DNA of 51,040 nucleotides from NCBI GenBank assembly GCA_030655215.1, contig JAURVZ010000006.1, forward strand, positions 1 through 51,040. The letters run 5' to 3'. A model generated the notes under the pieces. That model did not search any database. It saw only the letters and a list, made by a program, of their open reading frames with translations, and was not told the origin of the DNA. Position numbers and translations under genes: made by a program. Origin of the DNA: Pseudolabrys sp. (GTDB lineage: Bacteria; Pseudomonadota; Alphaproteobacteria; Rhizobiales; Xanthobacteraceae). Positions 1 to 8,244 of this stretch are shown piece after piece; within the stretch, counting starts at the first letter, position 1, and each line of letters starts with the position of its first letter.

Positions 1-1946
1 AGGCCCTTGGCGGAATGCAGCGTCATGATGTTGACGGCCTGCTCGGCCTCGCCGCGGTCGACATCCATCACCAGCGAAATGTGCTCGAGGAAGCCGGCGA
101 GGTTCTCGAACTCCTGCATCGAGCGCACGAGTTCTTTCAAATTCTCGAGGCGGCCGGCGGCGTCGGCCGAGCGGTCCTTCTGCCACATCTCGGTATAGCC
201 GCTCTCGTCGAGCACGATCTCGGCCAGTTCATTGTGCGGCAGCGTTTCCTTCTGCTTCCGCCAGCGCTCGAAATTCGCCATCAGGTCGCGCAGCGCGCCG
301 CGCGGCTTCGGCGTCATCTCGTCGGTGGAGGAGAGCAGGCGCGCCGCTTCGGTCAGCGGCACGCGCGCCTTGCGGGCATAATCGTGCAGCATCTGCACGG
401 TGGCGTCGCCAAGGCCGCGCTTCGGCACATTGACGATGCGCTCGAAGGCGAGGTCGTCGGCCGGCTGCGCAATGACGCGCAAGTAGGCGAGGGCGTCGCG
501 GATTTCGGCGCGCTCATAGAAGCGCGGGCCGCCAATGACGCGATAGTTCAGGCCGAGCTGGATGAAGCGTTCTTCGAATTCGCGCATCTGGAACGAGGCG
601 CGCACCAGGATGGCGATCTCGTCGAGCGGATGGTCGGCGCCTTCGTCGCGCGCGGCGCGCTGCATCTGCTCGATCTCCTCGCCGATCGAGCGCGCTTCTT
701 CCTCCGAGTCCCACGCGCCGGTGACCTGCACCTTTTCGCCGAGCACGTCCTCGGTGCGCAATGTCTTGCCGAGCCGGCCTTCATTGTGCGCGATCAGCGC
801 CGAGGCGGCGGCGAGGATATGGCCGGTCGAGCGGTAGTTTCTTTCCAGGCGAATAACCTTGGCGCCGGGAAAGTCATGGTCGAAGCGCAGGATGTTATCG
901 ACCTCGGCGCCGCGCCAGCCATAGATCGACTGGTCGTCGTCACCGACGCAGCAGATGTTTTTGGGGGGAGCTTTTTCCGTCATTCCGGGGGCCGCCGCAG
1001 GCGGCAACCCGGAATCTAGCGCTTTCGGTTCATCCCAAGTGTCTTCGAGACTCATGCTTTCGTTTGTCGACAAAGCGCTGGATTCCGGGTCCGGTCCTTC
1101 GGACCGTCCCGGAATGACGGCCTTGCTCGGCACTTGTGACAACAACCGCAGCCACAAATACTGCGCCACGTTCGTGTCCTGATACTCGTCGACCAGGATG
1201 TATTTGAACCGCATCTGATATTGCCGCAGTACGTCAGGTTGTTCGCGGAACAGGCGGATGCATTCCAGCAGCAGATCGCCGAAGTCAGCGGCGTTCAGCG
1301 TCTTCAGCCGGTCCTGATAGGCGGCATACAGTTTCTTGCCCTTGCCATTGGCGAAGGCGGCGGCTTCGCCGGCCGGCACCTGGTCGGGCGTCAGGCCGCG
1401 GTTCTTCCAGCCGTCCAGAATCATGGCGAAGACGCGCGCCGGCCAGCGCTTCTCGTCCAGCTTCTCGACCTCGATCAGCTGCTTGATCAGGCGGATCTGG
1501 TCGTCGACGCCCAGAATGCTGAAGTCGCTCTTGAGGCCCACCATTTCGGCGTGCCGGCGCAGGATCTTGACGCCAATGGCGTGGAAGGTGCCGAGCCAGG
1601 GCATGCCCTCGACCACGGAGCCCATCATCTTGCCGATGCGCTCCTTCATCTCGCGCGCCGCCTTGTTGGTGAAGGTGACGGACAGGATCTCGCGCGGATG
1701 GGCCCGGCCGAGGTTCAGGATATGGGCGATTCTTGTCGTCAGTACCCGGGTTTTCCCGGTTCCCGCGCCGGCCAGCACCAGAACCGGGCCGTCCAGAGTC
1801 TCGACGGCGTCCCGCTGTTCCGGGTTAAGATCGGCCAGATACGGCATGTTCGACGTGCGCTGCGCCATGGCGCGCGCGGCAATGCCGCCCGGCACGGGTT
1901 GCGGGGGCGATCGCACAGGGTCTGTACGCAGAGGATCGGCGGCCAT
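1..1946 (-). CDS. uvrD: UvrD/PcrA-type ATP-dependent 3'-5' DNA helicase, cut by the left window edge
   Basis: Superfamily 1 helicase of nucleotide-excision and mismatch repair. The minus frame is open from the ATG at 1946 to position 1, about 648 residues; the rest lies outside the window. The Walker A motif AGAGTGKT is near residues 59-66, DEYQD (Walker B) near 253, the GDDDQSIYGWRGA block near 335, and the last visible residues are the motif V block VNIMTLHSAKG. Internal ATGs at about residues 27 and 34 are alternative starts. The unusual part is between DEYQD and GDDDQS: about 78 residues instead of the roughly 22 usual in PcrA/UvrD. The excess is encoded by a palindromic repeat (979-1118) read in frame without a stop, starting with VIPGRSEGPDPESSAL. 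It lies about 110 bp downstream of the Bug receptor gene on the same strand. Identification is firm; the activity of the interrupted protein is not shown. Confidence 0.95.
   Translation of the reverse strand, partial: MAADPLRTDPVRSPPQPVPGGIAARAMAQRTSNMPYLADLNPEQRDAVETLDGPVLVLAGAGTGKTRVLTTRIAHILNLGRAHPREILSVTFTNKAAREMKERIGKMMGSVVEGMPWLGTFHAIGVKILRRHAEMVGLKSDFSILGVDDQIRLIKQLIEVEKLDEKRWPARVFAMILDGWKNRGLTPDQVPAGEAAAFANGKGKKLYAAYQDRLKTLNAADFGDLLLECIRLFREQPDVLRQYQMRFKYILVDEYQDTNVAQYLWLRLLSQVPSKAVIPGRSEGPDPESSALSTNESMSLEDTWDEPKALDSGLPPAAAPGMTEKAPPKNICCVGDDDQSIYGWRGAEVDNILRFDHDFPGAKVIRLERNYRSTGHILAAASALIAHNEGRLGKTLRTEDVLGEKVQVTGAWDSEEEARSIGEEIEQMQRAARDEGADHPLDEIAILVRASFQMREFEERFIQLGLNYRVIGGPRFYERAEIRDALAYLRVIAQPADDLAFERIVNVPKRGLGDATVQMLHDYARKARVPLTEAARLLSSTDEMTPKPRGALRDLMANFERWRKQKETLPHNELAEIVLDESGYTEMWQKDRSADAAGRLENLKELVRSMQEFENLAGFLEHISLVMDVDRGEAEQAVNIMTLHSAKG
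979..1118. repeat. Composite palindromic repeat inserted in frame inside uvrD
   Basis: The outer ends GTCATTCCGGG (979-989) and CCCGGAATGAC (1108-1118) are inverted copies. Inside are two smaller stem-loops, one with GCCGCC/GGCGGC arms and one with GGTCC/GGACC arms around TTCG. Each is bounded by CCCGGAATC or GATTCCGGG and then a TAGCGCTTT/AAAGCGCTG pair. A spacer of about 44 nt (1027-1070) separates the halves. This is the build of dispersed intergenic repeats found in Bradyrhizobium-like genomes, but here it is inside a gene and adds about 50 residues between helicase motifs II and III. Confidence 0.85.
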
Positions 1947-2056
1947 GATCGGGATGATTCCTTGTCCCCGGAAGATGGCACTCGCAGATGGCAATTTCGA
2001 GGGTAGGGCGGCGAGGAAATGCCGTCCTACCCCGATTTCGGGCGGAAAATCGCCGA

Positions 2057-3034
2057 TTACTCCGGCTTGTAGGTCTCGCGCTTGCTGTTCGCCAGCTTGA
2101 TCAGGCTCTCGGCCGCCTTGCGGTCCTCGACCAGGAACGCCGCAAATTCGGCCGGCGCCGTAGTCGCCGTTACTACCGACTGTTTATCGAGGAACTCGTT
2201 GAACGCGGGATCCTTGAACACCTCGACGAAGGCCTTGTTGATCTTGTCGATCATCGCCGCCGGCGTGCCCTTCGGCGCGGCGAGGCCCCACCAGCCCTGT
2301 CCCGGGTAAGCACCCAGCCCGGCTTCTTTAAGCGTCGGTACCTTCGGCAGTAACGGCGAACGCTTTTCCGCCGCCACCGCCAAGGCCTTCACCTTGCCGG
2401 CTTCGATCAGGCCCATGAAATTGCCGACGCCGAAGCGCGTCACCTGCACCTCGTTGGCCGCCAAAGCCTGCGCGGCCGGCCCGCCGCCCTTGTACGGCAC
2501 GCCGACAATTTTCGAACCCCACGTATTATTGAGCCAGCGCATGAACAGGTCGGGGAAGGAGCCGTCGCCGAGCGTGGCGTAGTTCAGCCCGTCCGGCTTG
2601 GCGGCGGCATAGGCCTTCAACTCATCGATCGAATTGATGCCGGTCGCCGCCGAGACGAACACGCCCTCGGTGAGGAAGAACAGCCGCGTCACCGGCGCCA
2701 GGTCTTCTGGCGCGTAAGGCAGTTTGTCGAACAGCAGCGGATTGTAGGACATGGTCGAGTGGTAGATGACGCAGAAGGTGTAGCCGTCCGGTGCAGCTTG
2801 CGCGCAGGTCTGTGCGCCGAGAATGCCGGCGGCGCCACCGCGGTTCTCAATGATCAGCGGCTGGCCGAGCTTTTGCTGCAGGTCCGGGCCGGCCTTGCGC
2901 ATGATGACGTCGGTGACGCTGCCGGCCGCGATCGAAACAACCAACCGGATCGGACGATCGGGATAATTCTGTGCTTGCGCGCCGGTCGCGGCGCCCAGCA
3001 TCAGCAGGCAAACTAAGGCCTTGGCGATCCTCAT
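2057..3034 (-). CDS. Bug-family (TctC) periplasmic substrate-binding protein
   Basis: 325 residues, the usual length for tripartite tricarboxylate transporter receptors. The signal peptide is MRIAKALVCLLMLGAATGAQA, followed by the family opening NYPDRPIRLVV, the GSVTDVIMR turn that stands for the usual GG-x-D-x-xAR, and PAAPDGYT-like and NRGGAAG blocks. It should bind a small carboxylate in the periplasm; the ligand cannot be read from sequence. It is the last gene of an apparent operon (thioesterase, propeller, hydrolase, receptor) and lies 41 bp after the hydrolase. No membrane subunit is adjacent; the nearest tctBA pair is about 25 kb away. Orphan Bug receptors are common in this group. 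Confidence 0.9.
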   Translation of the reverse strand: MRIAKALVCLLMLGAATGAQAQNYPDRPIRLVVSIAAGSVTDVIMRKAGPDLQQKLGQPLIIENRGGAAGILGAQTCAQAAPDGYTFCVIYHSTMSYNPLLFDKLPYAPEDLAPVTRLFFLTEGVFVSAATGINSIDELKAYAAAKPDGLNYATLGDGSFPDLFMRWLNNTWGSKIVGVPYKGGGPAAQALAANEVQVTRFGVGNFMGLIEAGKVKALAVAAEKRSPLLPKVPTLKEAGLGAYPGQGWWGLAAPKGTPAAMIDKINKAFVEVFKDPAFNEFLDKQSVVTATTAPAEFAAFLVEDRKAAESLIKLANSKRETYKPE

Positions 3035-3075
3035 GACGTTTCCTCCCGTTAGATTATTATTTTTAGATTCAGTTC

Positions 3076-3807
3076 TCAGAGCTTGCCGTCGAAGGCGGCC
3101 GTCGCGAAGTCATCGATCATCTTGAAACATTGCCGCGCCGCGCCCGGATCGAACTTGGCGATGCCCGGCACGTCGGATTCTTCTTCTGTGAACGAATGCA
3201 GCAAATGGCCGAACACGGTCATTTGCCATTTGGCGCCGCTGGCTTCCATTTCCGTTTCAAACGCATCGCGGTCCGCCTTCGGCACGGCCGGGTCGGCGGC
3301 GCCGTGCATGACGCAGATCGCGGCTTTGATGTCGCCGGCCTTGGACGGCAGGGAGGTCTTGAGATCGCCATGCAGGCAGATGACCGCCTTGATGTCGGCG
3401 CCGCTACGCGCCAGTTCGAGGACATTGCCGCCGCCGAAGCAGAAACCTGCTGCCGCCTGCTTCGAGAGATCGCCGATGCCGCGGCTGCTGCTTTCCTTGC
3501 GCAATGCTTCCAGCGCAGCGGTTATGCGGCGGCGGCGTTCCGGCGCATCGGCCCGCAAACCATTGGCGAGTTCAGCGGCTTCCGGCGGGCCTTTCGACAC
3601 TTTGCCGGCGCCATACATGTCAGCGACAAAGGCGATGTATTTGTTGCCCGCCATGCGCTTGACGCGCTCGATGCTCTCATCGCTGACGCCGAGCCAGTTT
3701 GGCGAGACCAGCAGCAAAGGCCGCTTGCCGGTGACCTTGTCGTCGTAAATGAGCGCGCCGTTGGCGGCCACTTTGCCGGCCTGGTAGTCAATGCGTTCAA
3801 CCTTCAC
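3076..3807 (-). CDS. Dienelactone hydrolase family protein
   Basis: Alpha/beta hydrolase of the DLH family, which hydrolyses lactones or esters; the type enzyme acts on dienelactone in chlorocatechol degradation. The nucleophile motif is GFCFGGG, with Cys in place of Ser as in true DLHs. A following MHGAADPAVP block supplies the Asp and FGHLLHSF the His. I place the start at GTG 3807, preceded by AAAGGGGAT at good spacing, giving 243 residues. The longer frame to 3891 runs over the end of the upstream propeller gene and has no family similarity in the extra part. It lies 22 bp after the propeller gene and 41 bp before the Bug receptor, so co-transcription is likely. The substrate is unknown. 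Confidence 0.85.
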   Translation of the reverse strand: MKVERIDYQAGKVAANGALIYDDKVTGKRPLLLVSPNWLGVSDESIERVKRMAGNKYIAFVADMYGAGKVSKGPPEAAELANGLRADAPERRRRITAALEALRKESSSRGIGDLSKQAAAGFCFGGGNVLELARSGADIKAVICLHGDLKTSLPSKAGDIKAAICVMHGAADPAVPKADRDAFETEMEASGAKWQMTVFGHLLHSFTEEESDVPGIAKFDPGAARQCFKMIDDFATAAFDGKL

Positions 3808-3829
3808 TTGCTTATCCCCTTTGTCGGCT

Positions 3830-4765
3830 TCAGCCGAGAATGATCTCGCCGATCGAGCCGGTGTCATATTGCGTGAAATAGAGCCGGCCATTCGACATCG
3901 CGCCGATGCAGCGCGGGCCGCTGCCTGGCGTCGGAATGTCGTATTCGGCGATGAAAGTGCCGTCCGGCTTCATGTGACCGATCTTGTTGGCGAAGTTTTC
4001 GGTGCACCACAGATTATTGTCGGGGCCGACGCAGACGCCGCGCAGCGACGCATTCGGCGTCGGGAAAACATACTCGCTGAACTGGTTGTTGCGGTCGATG
4101 CGGCCGAGCGCATTGGCGCCGGTCTCGACGAACCAGATATTGCCATCGGGATGCGTCGCCATGGCGCGCGGCTGCGGATCGGCGCCGGGAATGGTGAATT
4201 CGGTGACGTCGCCATTCATCGTGATGCGGGCGACACGATTGCCGGCGGCTTCGCTGAACCACAGCGCGCCATCGCGAATGACAATCGACAGCGGCTTGCT
4301 GCCGGGCGAGATGCCAGTCTGGAATTCAGTGATGACACCGTCCGGCGTGATGCGGCCGATCTTGCCGGCATCGGTTTCCGAGAACCAGATATTGCCGTCG
4401 GGGCCGAGGCCGATCGCATCAGGGCCGGCGTTCGGCGTCGGCACATCGAACTCGGCCAATTCACCACGCACCGATATGCGGCCGATCTTGTTGGCCTTCT
4501 TCTGCGCGAACCAGAGATTGTTGTCGGCGCCGAGACCGATGCCGATCGGCGTTGCACCCGGCGTCGGCAAAGCGAATTCCTTGAACGTTGCCGTTCGTGG
4601 ATCGAAGCAGCCGATCTTGGCGGCGCCGCTCTCGCAGAACCATAGGTTCTGATCGGGACCTTCAACACAGATGTAAGGGGCGCTGCCGTCTGTCGGGATG
4701 CGATGCTCGCGCATCTTGACCTTGCTGACGGTCACGGGATTTGTTGCGTTGGCAGCGACTGACAT
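3830..4765 (-). CDS. Virginiamycin B lyase (Vgb)-like beta-propeller protein
   Basis: About 311 residues built of repeated blades of the form G-P-D-x-N-(I/L)-W-F-x-E-x-x-x-x-K-I-G-R-I, the NHL/Vgb-type streptogramin-lyase propeller. Six or seven blades can be counted (for example GPDQNLWFCESGAAKIG, GPDGNIWFSETDAGKIG, GPDNNLWCTENFANKIG). The ATG at 4765 has GGGGTGG upstream and is preferred over a TTG 21 nt earlier. No signal peptide is seen, so it is probably cytoplasmic. The family name comes from an antibiotic-inactivating lyase, but most environmental members have no tested function. With a dienelactone hydrolase and thioesterase beside it, a lactone- or ester-handling role is as plausible as resistance. 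Confidence 0.8.
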   Translation of the reverse strand: MSVAANATNPVTVSKVKMREHRIPTDGSAPYICVEGPDQNLWFCESGAAKIGCFDPRTATFKEFALPTPGATPIGIGLGADNNLWFAQKKANKIGRISVRGELAEFDVPTPNAGPDAIGLGPDGNIWFSETDAGKIGRITPDGVITEFQTGISPGSKPLSIVIRDGALWFSEAAGNRVARITMNGDVTEFTIPGADPQPRAMATHPDGNIWFVETGANALGRIDRNNQFSEYVFPTPNASLRGVCVGPDNNLWCTENFANKIGHMKPDGTFIAEYDIPTPGSGPRCIGAMSNGRLYFTQYDTGSIGEIILG

Positions 4766-4840
4766 GAATTCCACCCCGTACCGCAATTCAGTACATCGCT
4801 GATTGCTTAGTGGGATGCTAGCGACCGAATTGAAAACGAG

Positions 4841-5347
4841 TCAACGCTTCTTCGCCATCGATACAGCGCGACCGGCGCCTTCCGGTATCGGCAAGGCGGC
4901 GTGGGCGGCGCGCATGCGCTCGAAGGCGGCCAGCACATCGGCATGCCATGGGCCGACTTTCTTGGTCGCCATGTTGACGTGCAAGGTTAGTGTTTCGCAG
5001 GTCGCCGATACCCAGCCTTCGGTGGCGTGCACCAGCTCCTCGAACAAATGCAGGCGCTTGTCATCATAGGCCAGCACCTGGCAGCGGATTCGCAGCGGCG
5101 TGCTCTCGTGCACTTCGCGCAAATAGCGCACATGCATTTCGGCGACCATGGTCGAGTGGTTATGTTGTTTCAGGTAATTCGGCCCAAGGCCGAGCAGTGC
5201 GTAGAGCTCGTCCACGCCCTGGTCGAAGAACACGACATAATAGGCCATGTTGAGATGGCCGTTGAAGTCGATCCATTCCGGCTTGATCCGCATCTCGGAG
5301 GTGACAAAGGGCGTCGGCTGGTCGGCGGCAGGGTCTTGCATCGTCAT
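4841..5347 (-). CDS. Acyl-CoA thioesterase, hotdog fold (4HBT family)
   Basis: 168 residues, a single hotdog domain. The motif EWIDFNGHLNMAYY near residues 24-37 has the D-x-N-G-H-(L/M)-N-x-x-Y pattern of the 4-hydroxybenzoyl-CoA thioesterase family and resembles the thioesterase associated with L-carnitine dehydrogenase (betainyl-CoA thioesterase). The C-terminal tail (ALPIPEGAGRAVSMAKKR) is outside the core. It is the first gene of the four-gene minus-strand group and is divergent from ycjX across 106 bp, where both promoters should lie. The substrate is unknown; the carnitine link is inference from motif resemblance only. Confidence 0.85.
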   Translation of the reverse strand: MTMQDPAADQPTPFVTSEMRIKPEWIDFNGHLNMAYYVVFFDQGVDELYALLGLGPNYLKQHNHSTMVAEMHVRYLREVHESTPLRIRCQVLAYDDKRLHLFEELVHATEGWVSATCETLTLHVNMATKKVGPWHADVLAAFERMRAAHAALPIPEGAGRAVSMAKKR

Positions 5348-5453
5348 TCCATATTTTTAGCTGCGGCGGGCTGGCACATTGAAACCGGCCGGATAATCGC
5401 CAAATGAAGGTACTAGACTTACTCCCGCAACAGAAATTCGCCGGAAGACACGG

Positions 5454-6902
5454 ATGTTGAAACTCCCCGGGCATATCCCTGGTCTTGGCGATCTGCGGGA
5501 TTTGCTTTCCGGCGCCCCCAGCCTGACCGAACTGGCCAAGGGTTCGACCGTCTGGCTCGCCGTCACCGGCTTGAGCCGCGCCGGCAAGACGGTGTTCATC
5601 ACCAGCCTCGTGCACAATTTGCTCAGCGCGCTGCATAACCCGAACCGCATGCCGCTCTTGAAAGTGGTCGGCGAGGGGAGGCTGATCGCCGCCAAGCTCG
5701 AAGGCGCCAAGGCGCATTTGCTGCCGCGCTTTCCGTACCAGGACAATATTGAAGCGATGGCGACAACGCCGGCCGGCTGGCCGCAGGCGACGGCCGACAT
5801 CAGCGAGATCGGCATCGACATCCGTTTCATGCCGACAGGCCTGGTCGGCGATTTGCTCGGCCGCATTAGCGGCGGCGCCGCGACCTTGAAGCTGCGCATT
5901 GTCGATTATCCCGGCGAGTGGCTGCTCGATCTGCCATTGCTGTCGCAGAGCTATGCCGAATGGTCGCGCGCCATGCTCGCGCTATGGCGGCGCGGCGTCC
6001 GCGCCGAAGCGGCGCGGGAGTATCTTGGCTTCATTGCCGATCATCAGGCTGACGAGGTGACAAGCGAAGCTGTCGCCAAGCAGGCGCATGATCTTTATCG
6101 CGCATTGCTCATCACCGGACGTGACAAGCATGGCCTGAGCTATTTGCAGCCCGGCCGCTTCGTCTGTCCGGGTGGATTGGGCGATGTGCCTTATCTCTGG
6201 TTCGCGCCGCTCGATGTGCCGGAAGGCACTAGCCCCGCGGCGGGGACGCTCGGCGCGCTGATGGAAGAGCGCTATGAAGTCTACAAGCGCGAGGTCGTCA
6301 CCAAATTCTACGAAGACTACTTCCGCAATTACGGACGGCAGATCGTTCTTGTCGACGTGCTCGGCGCGCTTTTGGCTGGGCGCGATGCGTTCGAAGATAC
6401 GCGGCTGGCGACCGAAGCCATCCTCGAGAGCTTCCGCTATGGCCAGCACAATATCCTGACGCGGTTGATGGGCAGCGCCCGCGTCGAACGCGCGTTGTTC
6501 GCCGCCACCAAGGCCGATCACATTCCGGACAACCAGCGCGACAATATGAGCGCGCTGCTGCGAAACATGGCGGCGCTGCCGGTGCTGGAAGCGCGCGGCA
6601 GCGATGCCGACATCGATGTCACGACCTTGGCCTCGGTCGCGTCCACCGTCGAAGGCACACAGGACATTGACGGAAAGCATGAGGCAGTGGTGATCGGCCG
6701 CCCGGTCGGCGGCGCCAAGCAGAAGAAGTTCTTCAGCGACGCCATTCCGATCCGCCCGCCGCGTCCCGATGCCTGGGGCGCACCGTTCCTGGAAATACCG
6801 AAGTTCGAGCCGCCTTTGATCGATCCGGCGCCGGTTGACGGCATTCCGCACATCAATCTCGATCTCGCCCTCGATTACCTGATCGGAGACCGGCTGCGAT
6901 GA
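5454..6902 (+). CDS. ycjX: YcjX family P-loop protein (DUF463)
   Basis: 482 residues. The P-loop GLSRAGKTVF (near residues 40-49) and the following THVTSL-like helix (here ITSLVHNLL) mark the YcjX/COG3106 GTPase-like family. A DYPGEWLLDLPLL block is the other conserved signature. The ATG at 5454 has GGAAG upstream. The last codons overlap the start of ycjF by 4 nt (ATGA), so the two are translationally coupled. In E. coli the ycjXF pair lies in the phage-shock neighbourhood and is stress-linked. No pspABC genes are visible here, so only the pair itself is conserved. Confidence 0.92.
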   Translation: MLKLPGHIPGLGDLRDLLSGAPSLTELAKGSTVWLAVTGLSRAGKTVFITSLVHNLLSALHNPNRMPLLKVVGEGRLIAAKLEGAKAHLLPRFPYQDNIEAMATTPAGWPQATADISEIGIDIRFMPTGLVGDLLGRISGGAATLKLRIVDYPGEWLLDLPLLSQSYAEWSRAMLALWRRGVRAEAAREYLGFIADHQADEVTSEAVAKQAHDLYRALLITGRDKHGLSYLQPGRFVCPGGLGDVPYLWFAPLDVPEGTSPAAGTLGALMEERYEVYKREVVTKFYEDYFRNYGRQIVLVDVLGALLAGRDAFEDTRLATEAILESFRYGQHNILTRLMGSARVERALFAATKADHIPDNQRDNMSALLRNMAALPVLEARGSDADIDVTTLASVASTVEGTQDIDGKHEAVVIGRPVGGAKQKKFFSDAIPIRPPRPDAWGAPFLEIPKFEPPLIDPAPVDGIPHINLDLALDYLIGDRLR

Positions 6903-7933
6903 GCACTCTGCCACCGCGCGCGCAAGGCCCGCGTGTCATTGCCGACGATGCCGCAAAGGACGTGCGCCCGTTCGCGACGCCGCATGCGCCGTTTGTGCTT
7001 GAGACCGAGGAAACCGAACGCGTCGTACCACGCGAACGCGCCGCCGTGGCGCAGACCTTTACGCCGCCCATGCCACGCAAGCGCGATCGCTGGGTGCGGC
7101 TTGGCCTTTACGGCATCGCCGCGGCGCTTGTCGGCTGGCTCGGCATTGACGCCTATCAGTGGATCAACAACGCCTTTGCCAGCAGCCTTGGTCTCGGCAT
7201 TGCGGCATCGGCCTTTGTTGCGGCCGGCTTTGGTGGCGCCGCGCTGATCATCGGCCGCGAGGTGCGCAGCTTCTTCGCGCTCAAGAGCGTCGAAGAGCAT
7301 CAACAGCGTTTCGCCGAGGAAACCTTGCGGCCCGCCGATATGCGCGAAGCGATCCGCGACGTGCTCGCCGTCGTGCCGAAGGACAAGGAAACCGAAGCAG
7401 CCATCGAAGCCTTCCAGCGCCAGGTGCAGGCTCATCACACGCCGGCGCAACAGCTCGAAGTGCTGTCGCGCACGGTGATGACGCCGCTCGACCGCCGCGC
7501 CGAGGCGCTGGTGCGCCGCTCCACCGCCGCCGCCTTCGGCATCACCGCCGTGTCGCCGACGGCGATCACCGATGTCCTATTCTTCGTCGCCATGAGCATC
7601 CGCATGGTGCGCGGCGTCGCCGCCTGTTACGGCCACCGGCCGACGGCGGCCGCCACCGTGCATCTGCTGCGCCGGTTGATGACCGAAGCCGGCAAACTCG
7701 GCGCGGTCGATCTCGCCGGCATGACCTTGACCCAGCATATTGGCGGCGCGCTGGCCGAGCGCATCGCCACCAACACCGCCGAGTCGATGTATGCCGGCCA
7801 GCGCATGGCGCGCATCGGTCTGATCACGATGAGCATGTGCCGCCCGGTTCCATTCCTGCCGGAGGAGGTGCCGGGCATGTTTTCGTCGATGATCGGCAAT
7901 CTTTTTTCGCGCAAACCCGATAAACGGGGATGA
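6899..7933 (+). CDS. ycjF: YcjF family inner-membrane protein (DUF697)
   Basis: 344 residues. An Arg/Pro-rich N-terminal tail of about 60 residues is followed by two hydrophobic segments (about residues 62-80 and 95-115, the latter GIAASAFVAAGFGGAALIIG). The rest is a soluble region with a C-terminal DUF697 block (VSPTAITDVLFFVAMSIRM). It starts inside the ycjX stop codon. The partner role with YcjX is family knowledge; the biochemical function is not established. Confidence 0.9.
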   Translation: MSTLPPRAQGPRVIADDAAKDVRPFATPHAPFVLETEETERVVPRERAAVAQTFTPPMPRKRDRWVRLGLYGIAAALVGWLGIDAYQWINNAFASSLGLGIAASAFVAAGFGGAALIIGREVRSFFALKSVEEHQQRFAEETLRPADMREAIRDVLAVVPKDKETEAAIEAFQRQVQAHHTPAQQLEVLSRTVMTPLDRRAEALVRRSTAAAFGITAVSPTAITDVLFFVAMSIRMVRGVAACYGHRPTAAATVHLLRRLMTEAGKLGAVDLAGMTLTQHIGGALAERIATNTAESMYAGQRMARIGLITMSMCRPVPFLPEEVPGMFSSMIGNLFSRKPDKRG

Positions 7934-7946
7934 CCGGCCGCTGGCG

Positions 7947-7962
7947 TTAACCAATTATTAAC
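7947..7962 (+). promoter_or_regulatory. CtrA-type binding site TTAA-N7-TTAAC
   Basis: TTAACCAATTATTAAC is an exact match to the full CtrA consensus TTAA-N7-TTAAC, with the common TTAACCA first half. It lies 14 nt after the ycjF stop and 61 nt before the ATG of the microprotein gene at 8024, where a CtrA-controlled promoter would be expected. CtrA itself is not in the window; binding is inferred. Confidence 0.6.
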
Positions 7963-8023
7963 GAAGTATTTTCCCGGCCGATACCGTCGGCTATCCTCCC
8001 GTCCTGTAGCGGGAGTGGATTCG

Positions 8024-8158
8024 ATGGTTGCAACGATTGCCAGGGGACTGTTTCTTTTCGCGCTTGCGATCATGATCGTGACCTGGGTCATGACGCCCGG
8101 AAACACCGAGCCGACCGAGCCGGAACCGGCGCCGGCCTCTTACCGGATGTATTCCTGA
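8024..8158 (+). CDS. Small single-pass membrane protein, 44 residues
   Basis: MVATIARGLFLFALAIMIV and the next few residues form one transmembrane helix, followed by a Glu/Pro/Ala-rich tail (PTEPEPAP) ending in SYRMYS. The ATG is preceded by GGGAG at ordinary spacing. It stands alone between ycjF and the FAD oxidase with its own intergenic DNA on both sides and a CtrA-type site 61 nt upstream, which argues for a real gene. I do not recognise a family. An envelope-associated, cell-cycle-regulated microprotein is the inference. Confidence 0.5.
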   Translation: MVATIARGLFLFALAIMIVTWVMTPGNTEPTEPEPAPASYRMYS

Positions 8159-8244
8159 GCGGGCGCGCGTCCCCGCGCGCTTGACCTGAGCCCTTCGCCC
8201 CGACAGGTTGCTGCCTCATCTGTCTGCAAGCCCGGGGCACTCGC

